Assembly: GCF_964033635.1 (NCBI RefSeq)
Contig: NZ_OZ035533.1
Coordinates: forward strand, 1,426,001 to 1,490,000
DNA length: 64,000 nucleotides
Direction of reading: 5' to 3'
Source of the DNA: Chitinophaga sp. MM2321
GTDB lineage: Bacteria > Bacteroidota > Bacteroidia > Chitinophagales > Chitinophagaceae
Shown piece by piece: positions 63,983 through 64,000 of the stretch; within the stretch, counting starts at the first letter, position 1, and each line of letters opens with the position of its first letter. The notes below the pieces were generated by a model. That model had not been told where the DNA came from. It saw only the letters and a program-made list of their open reading frames with translations, and searched no databases. The position numbers and the translations under genes were made by a program.

Positions 63983-64000
63983 GTCCCCGAATGTTTAAAG

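Noticed and set aside
1..64000. CRISPR arrays, rRNA genes, prophage structural genes
   Set aside because: No regularly spaced direct repeats, no rRNA-like sequence and no capsid, tail or terminase motifs were seen.

Overview
The window looks like a chromosomal segment of a Chitinophaga-type bacterium (Bacteroidota, Chitinophagaceae). The reasons are three SusD-type lipoproteins and two complete ECF sigma / FecR / SusC / SusD loci, promoters of the Bacteroidota form TTTG-N20-TAnnTTTG, envelope genes in the order MCE protein, cell-wall amidase and divergent LptD, and large intergenic inverted repeats. No database search was run; family names come from motifs read in the translations.

Layout. 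0-5 kb: envelope biogenesis (partial MlaD-like MCE protein, N-acetylmuramoyl-L-alanine amidase, LptD). 5-12 kb: first ECF sigma / FecR / SusC / SusD locus. 12-13.6 kb: PlsC-like acyltransferase and uracil-DNA glycosylase. 13.7-17.6 kb: an AT-rich island beside tRNA-Arg(TCT) with remnants of a serine and a tyrosine recombinase, an ArsR regulator with a symmetric operator, a broken and an intact SRPBCC gene, and small cassette-like genes (RibD-type reductase, NTF2-like, DUF1801). A folded element with CCGCTAAC / GTTAGCGG ends resembles an integron attC site. 18-32.5 kb: mostly housekeeping genes (AI-2E-type exporter, ABC permease, DOPA-dioxygenase-like enzyme with Rrf2 regulator, MsrA, MutS2 without Smr, AraC regulator), plus a 1546-residue DUF4011-helicase-Vsr-DUF3320 protein that matches the Hhe antiphage architecture. 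32.8-38.7 kb: a complete RND efflux operon. 38.9-45.7 kb: tRNA-Ser(TGA) and accessory genes, including a decayed short-chain dehydrogenase, a second ArsR-SRPBCC pair with a clear operator, and a split NHL-repeat lipoprotein.

46.2-49.5 kb is the most unusual part. Three small secreted peptides with a shared four-cysteine pattern surround a MauE-type membrane protein and a CPYC redoxin lipoprotein. The redoxin gene is cut by an IS3-family element (47358-48661). Removing the element and one copy of a 3-bp target duplication restores the reading frame exactly. The suggested role is a disulfide-handling system for the small peptides. 49.6-60.6 kb: convergent second SusC/SusD locus with its own sigma and FecR genes, followed downstream by a thioredoxin-fold protein and an S9 peptidase, which suggests peptide use. 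60.9-64 kb: an exported polysaccharide pyruvyl transferase-like protein and a third SusD; its SusC partner probably lies beyond the window.
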